NCBI GenBank assembly: GCA_017450705.1
Contig: JAFSTC010000102.1
Span: 61,237-125,236, forward strand
Origin: Lentisphaeria bacterium
GTDB taxonomy: Bacteria > Verrucomicrobiota > Lentisphaeria > Victivallales > Victivallaceae
DNA length: 64,000 nucleotides
Direction: 5' to 3'
This document shows, piece after piece, positions 62,010 through 64,000 of this stretch. Every line of letters starts with the position of its first letter. The stretch's first letter is position 1. The notes under the pieces were generated by a model, which was given only the letters and a program-made list of their open reading frames with translations, was not told the origin of the DNA and did not search any database. The translations under genes and the position numbers were made by a program.

Positions 62010-63968
62010 ATGCGTTTGAATCCGCTTTTTCAGGACGGCGCCGTGCTTCAGCACGGCAAGACCCTCCCGGTCTGGGGCGAGACCCTGCCGGGTACGGTGG
62101 TCAAAGGGGAACTGGCCGGAAGCGAAACCTTTTCCAGAAGCTCCCGCACAGGAGCCTTCACGCTCTACTTCCCCGCCCTGCCCCCCGGCGGCCCCTTCGA
62201 ACTGCGCGTCACCGCCGAGGGAGCCCCCGCCGGGGAAGAGATCGTTCTGCGCGACATCCTCATCGGCGACGTGTGGCTGGCCTCGGGACAATCCAACATG
62301 GAGTACCCCCTCAACGCAAGTCAAGTCTGGTGGGGCGGCGCCGATCCAGAGGGCGAACCCCTCGCCCGGCAGCAGGAACGCAAATTCCTCTCCCTCGTGC
62401 CCCCCGAAGCGGAAGAGTTCCGCTTCTTCACCGTGGAGCGCTGCGCCTCCGGCGCGCCCGAGGACCGCGTCCGGGGCGTCTGGCGGCGCATGACGCCCGA
62501 AAACGCCGGGGACTGCTCCGCCGCCGCCGCGTGGTTCGGTCTCTTTCTGCGGCAAAAGATCCGCATCCCCGTGGGCCTCGTCGTCTCCAGCTGGGGCGGC
62601 ACCATCGCCGAGGCCTGGACCAGCCTCAACGGTCTGGCCGCCGAACCCGTCACGAAAAAAACGGCGCAGCAGGTCTTCGACAGCCGCAAAAAACATGATT
62701 CCTGCGTCGTCCGGGAAAACATCGACATCACCCGCTGCGCCGCCGTCCAGCCCGATCCGGGCAATGCGGGCATCGAAAAAGGCTGGGCCGAACCCGGCTT
62801 CGACGATTCCAGCTGGAAGGAGATGACGATCCCCGGCAGCTGGATCGCCCAGGACATCGCGGGCAACGGCGCCGTATGGGTCCGCCGGAGCTTCGACCTG
62901 CCCCCCGGCTGGGCCGGAGAGGACCTCATTTTCCGCACAGGCGGCATCGACAAGCACGACATCGCCTACGTCAACGGCGTCGAAGTGGGGCGCACAGGCA
63001 AAAATTTGGAGTGCGATCACTGGAATTCCGAGCGCCGCTACCCCGTCCCCGGAAAACTCACCGCCTCGGGCAAAGTCACCGTGGCCGTCCGCGGGTTTTC
63101 CTTCATTTACGACGGAAGTTTCTCCGGCAACTGGAAACTCATCCGCGTTTCCGACGGTGCGGAGTTCCCCCTGGTCGGCGTCTGGAAAGCCGCCGCCGAA
63201 TTCGACCGCGGCCTCGTCAACATCCGCAAGGATTCGGGCACCTTCGGAACGGGCAACCCCAACACCCCGGGGATCCTCTTCGACGGCATGATCCGCCCGC
63301 TCCTCCCCTGCGCCCTGCGGGGCGTCATCTGGTATCAGGGCGAAAGCAACTCCCGCAACTACTGGGAGTACGAAGCGGTCCTCAAGCGCATGATCGCCGA
63401 CTGGCGCTTCTTCTTCCTCGCCCCCGATCTCCCCTTCTTCATGGTCCAACTGGCCGGCGACCGCGGCGCCTTCGGGTTCCAGAGATATTCCGACTGGGCC
63501 GCCCTCCGCGAAGCCCAGCGCCGGATCGCCGAAACGACGCCCGGCGTCTTCATGGCCTCCGCCGTCGACCGCGGCGAGGAACTTAACATCCACCCCCAGG
63601 ACAAGGAGTCCGTGGGGTACCGCCTCGCCCAAAGCGCCCTGCACCACGTCTACGGGGATGAAAAAACCGTCCCCTCCGGCCCCATGATCCTCGCTGCGGA
63701 AAAAGAGGGCGACTCCGTCCGCCTGACCTTCCGGTACTCCGAAGGCCTGACCCTGAAGGACGGCCCCCAGGCCTTTTACCTCTCGGCGGACGGAAAAGAG
63801 TTCTTCCCCGCCGATTCCGCCGTCGTGGAGAACGACACCGTGCTCATCCGCGCCTCCGCCGTCCCCTCCCCCGCGGAAGTGCGCTACGCCTGGGCCGACT
63901 TCCCCCCGACGGTACTCTACAACGCCGCCGCCCTCCCCGCCTCCCCCTTCAAAATCAGCGTTCTCTGA
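62010..63968 (+). CDS. Sialate O-acetylesterase-type SGNH hydrolase
   Basis: A 652-residue protein of the SASA family. The nucleophile motif is LASGQSNMEYP (S95); the oxyanion/Asn block is VIWYQGESNS, and the catalytic His is in ELNIHPQDK (H528). A beta domain inserted around residues 225-370 (WVRRSFDLPPGWAGEDLIF) resembles galactose-binding folds, as usual in this family. There is no signal peptide, so it removes acetyl groups from sialic acid or other acetylated sugars in the cytoplasm. It follows the GDYXXLXY gene by 1 nt. Confidence 0.93.
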   Translation: MRLNPLFQDGAVLQHGKTLPVWGETLPGTVVKGELAGSETFSRSSRTGAFTLYFPALPPGGPFELRVTAEGAPAGEEIVLRDILIGDVWLASGQSNMEYPLNASQVWWGGADPEGEPLARQQERKFLSLVPPEAEEFRFFTVERCASGAPEDRVRGVWRRMTPENAGDCSAAAAWFGLFLRQKIRIPVGLVVSSWGGTIAEAWTSLNGLAAEPVTKKTAQQVFDSRKKHDSCVVRENIDITRCAAVQPDPGNAGIEKGWAEPGFDDSSWKEMTIPGSWIAQDIAGNGAVWVRRSFDLPPGWAGEDLIFRTGGIDKHDIAYVNGVEVGRTGKNLECDHWNSERRYPVPGKLTASGKVTVAVRGFSFIYDGSFSGNWKLIRVSDGAEFPLVGVWKAAAEFDRGLVNIRKDSGTFGTGNPNTPGILFDGMIRPLLPCALRGVIWYQGESNSRNYWEYEAVLKRMIADWRFFFLAPDLPFFMVQLAGDRGAFGFQRYSDWAALREAQRRIAETTPGVFMASAVDRGEELNIHPQDKESVGYRLAQSALHHVYGDEKTVPSGPMILAAEKEGDSVRLTFRYSEGLTLKDGPQAFYLSADGKEFFPADSAVVENDTVLIRASAVPSPAEVRYAWADFPPTVLYNAAALPASPFKISVL

Positions 63969-64000
63969 CAAGGAACGGGGAAGAACCGGGGGAGGGAAAA

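Noticed and set aside
63969..64000. Start of another gene at the right edge
   Set aside because: Only 32 bp remain after the last stop; no start codon or signal can be judged.

Overview
The window looks like chromosome from an anaerobic, glycan-degrading bacterium, most likely Lentisphaerota (Victivallales-like). This is inference from four things. Protein-coding DNA is GC-rich. Two proteins carry the [23 protein letters not shown] prepilin N-terminus next to secreted glycosidases, as is typical of that phylum. A large pyruvate:ferredoxin oxidoreductase and an [FeFe]-hydrogenase maturase (HydG) indicate anaerobic metabolism. Sialidases, a sialate O-acetylesterase and other host/plant-glycan hydrolases suggest a gut habitat. 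No tRNA, rRNA, CRISPR array or intact insertion sequence was found.

Layout. 1-1408: the N-terminal part of a DUF4838 protein on the minus strand. 1614-11174: M42 aminopeptidase, a small membrane protein and recC-recB-recD, tightly packed. A bidirectional terminator (11206-11259) separates these from the convergent PFOR gene (11281-14814, minus), which has a long leader. 15047-15720 has no gene but holds several inverted repeats. It is followed by the RNase P RNA gene rnpB (about 15760-16163) with its own promoter. 16213-19042: phosphoesterase, GT9 glycosyltransferase and an exported protein. 19116-25939: alpha/beta hydrolase, DUF4450-like glycosidase and an unusual peptidase/AAC(3)-like fusion. 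26023-33121: NfeD, SPFH protein, GT2-GtrA, UDP-glucuronate decarboxylase, galE, DEDDh exonuclease, CapA and tcdA.

33230-53349 is an accessory glycan-utilisation region. It holds two cassettes with the same order: transcription regulator (GntR/LacI hybrid or LacI), pseudopilin, large secreted glycosidase-like protein, further enzymes. Between them, on the minus strand, lie a tandem pair of sialidase genes (one interrupted by an in-frame TGA), a phosphoesterase and an orphan HlyD-like protein. A truncated second copy of the tcdA 3' end lies at 41520-41771.

53350-56789 is visibly richer in A+T and carries a flavoprotein fused to a polytopic membrane glycosyltransferase-like domain; it is probably acquired DNA. 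56817-57935 (minus) is a small zinc-ribbon/CD225-like/DUF2752 membrane operon. 58345-60015 (minus) is hydG plus a TM1266-type regulator. 60173-63968 is DUF2157, a GDYXXLXY-family protein and sialate O-acetylesterase.

Promoters throughout share one pattern that I read directly: TTGnnn, a 16-17 bp spacer, then TATATT or a close variant. How the genes work together (inference): secreted hydrolases open up glycans, cytoplasmic sialidases and esterases finish the oligosaccharides, and PFOR plus [FeFe] hydrogenase dispose of fermentation carbon and electrons. The GT and sugar-nucleotide genes build surface glycans.
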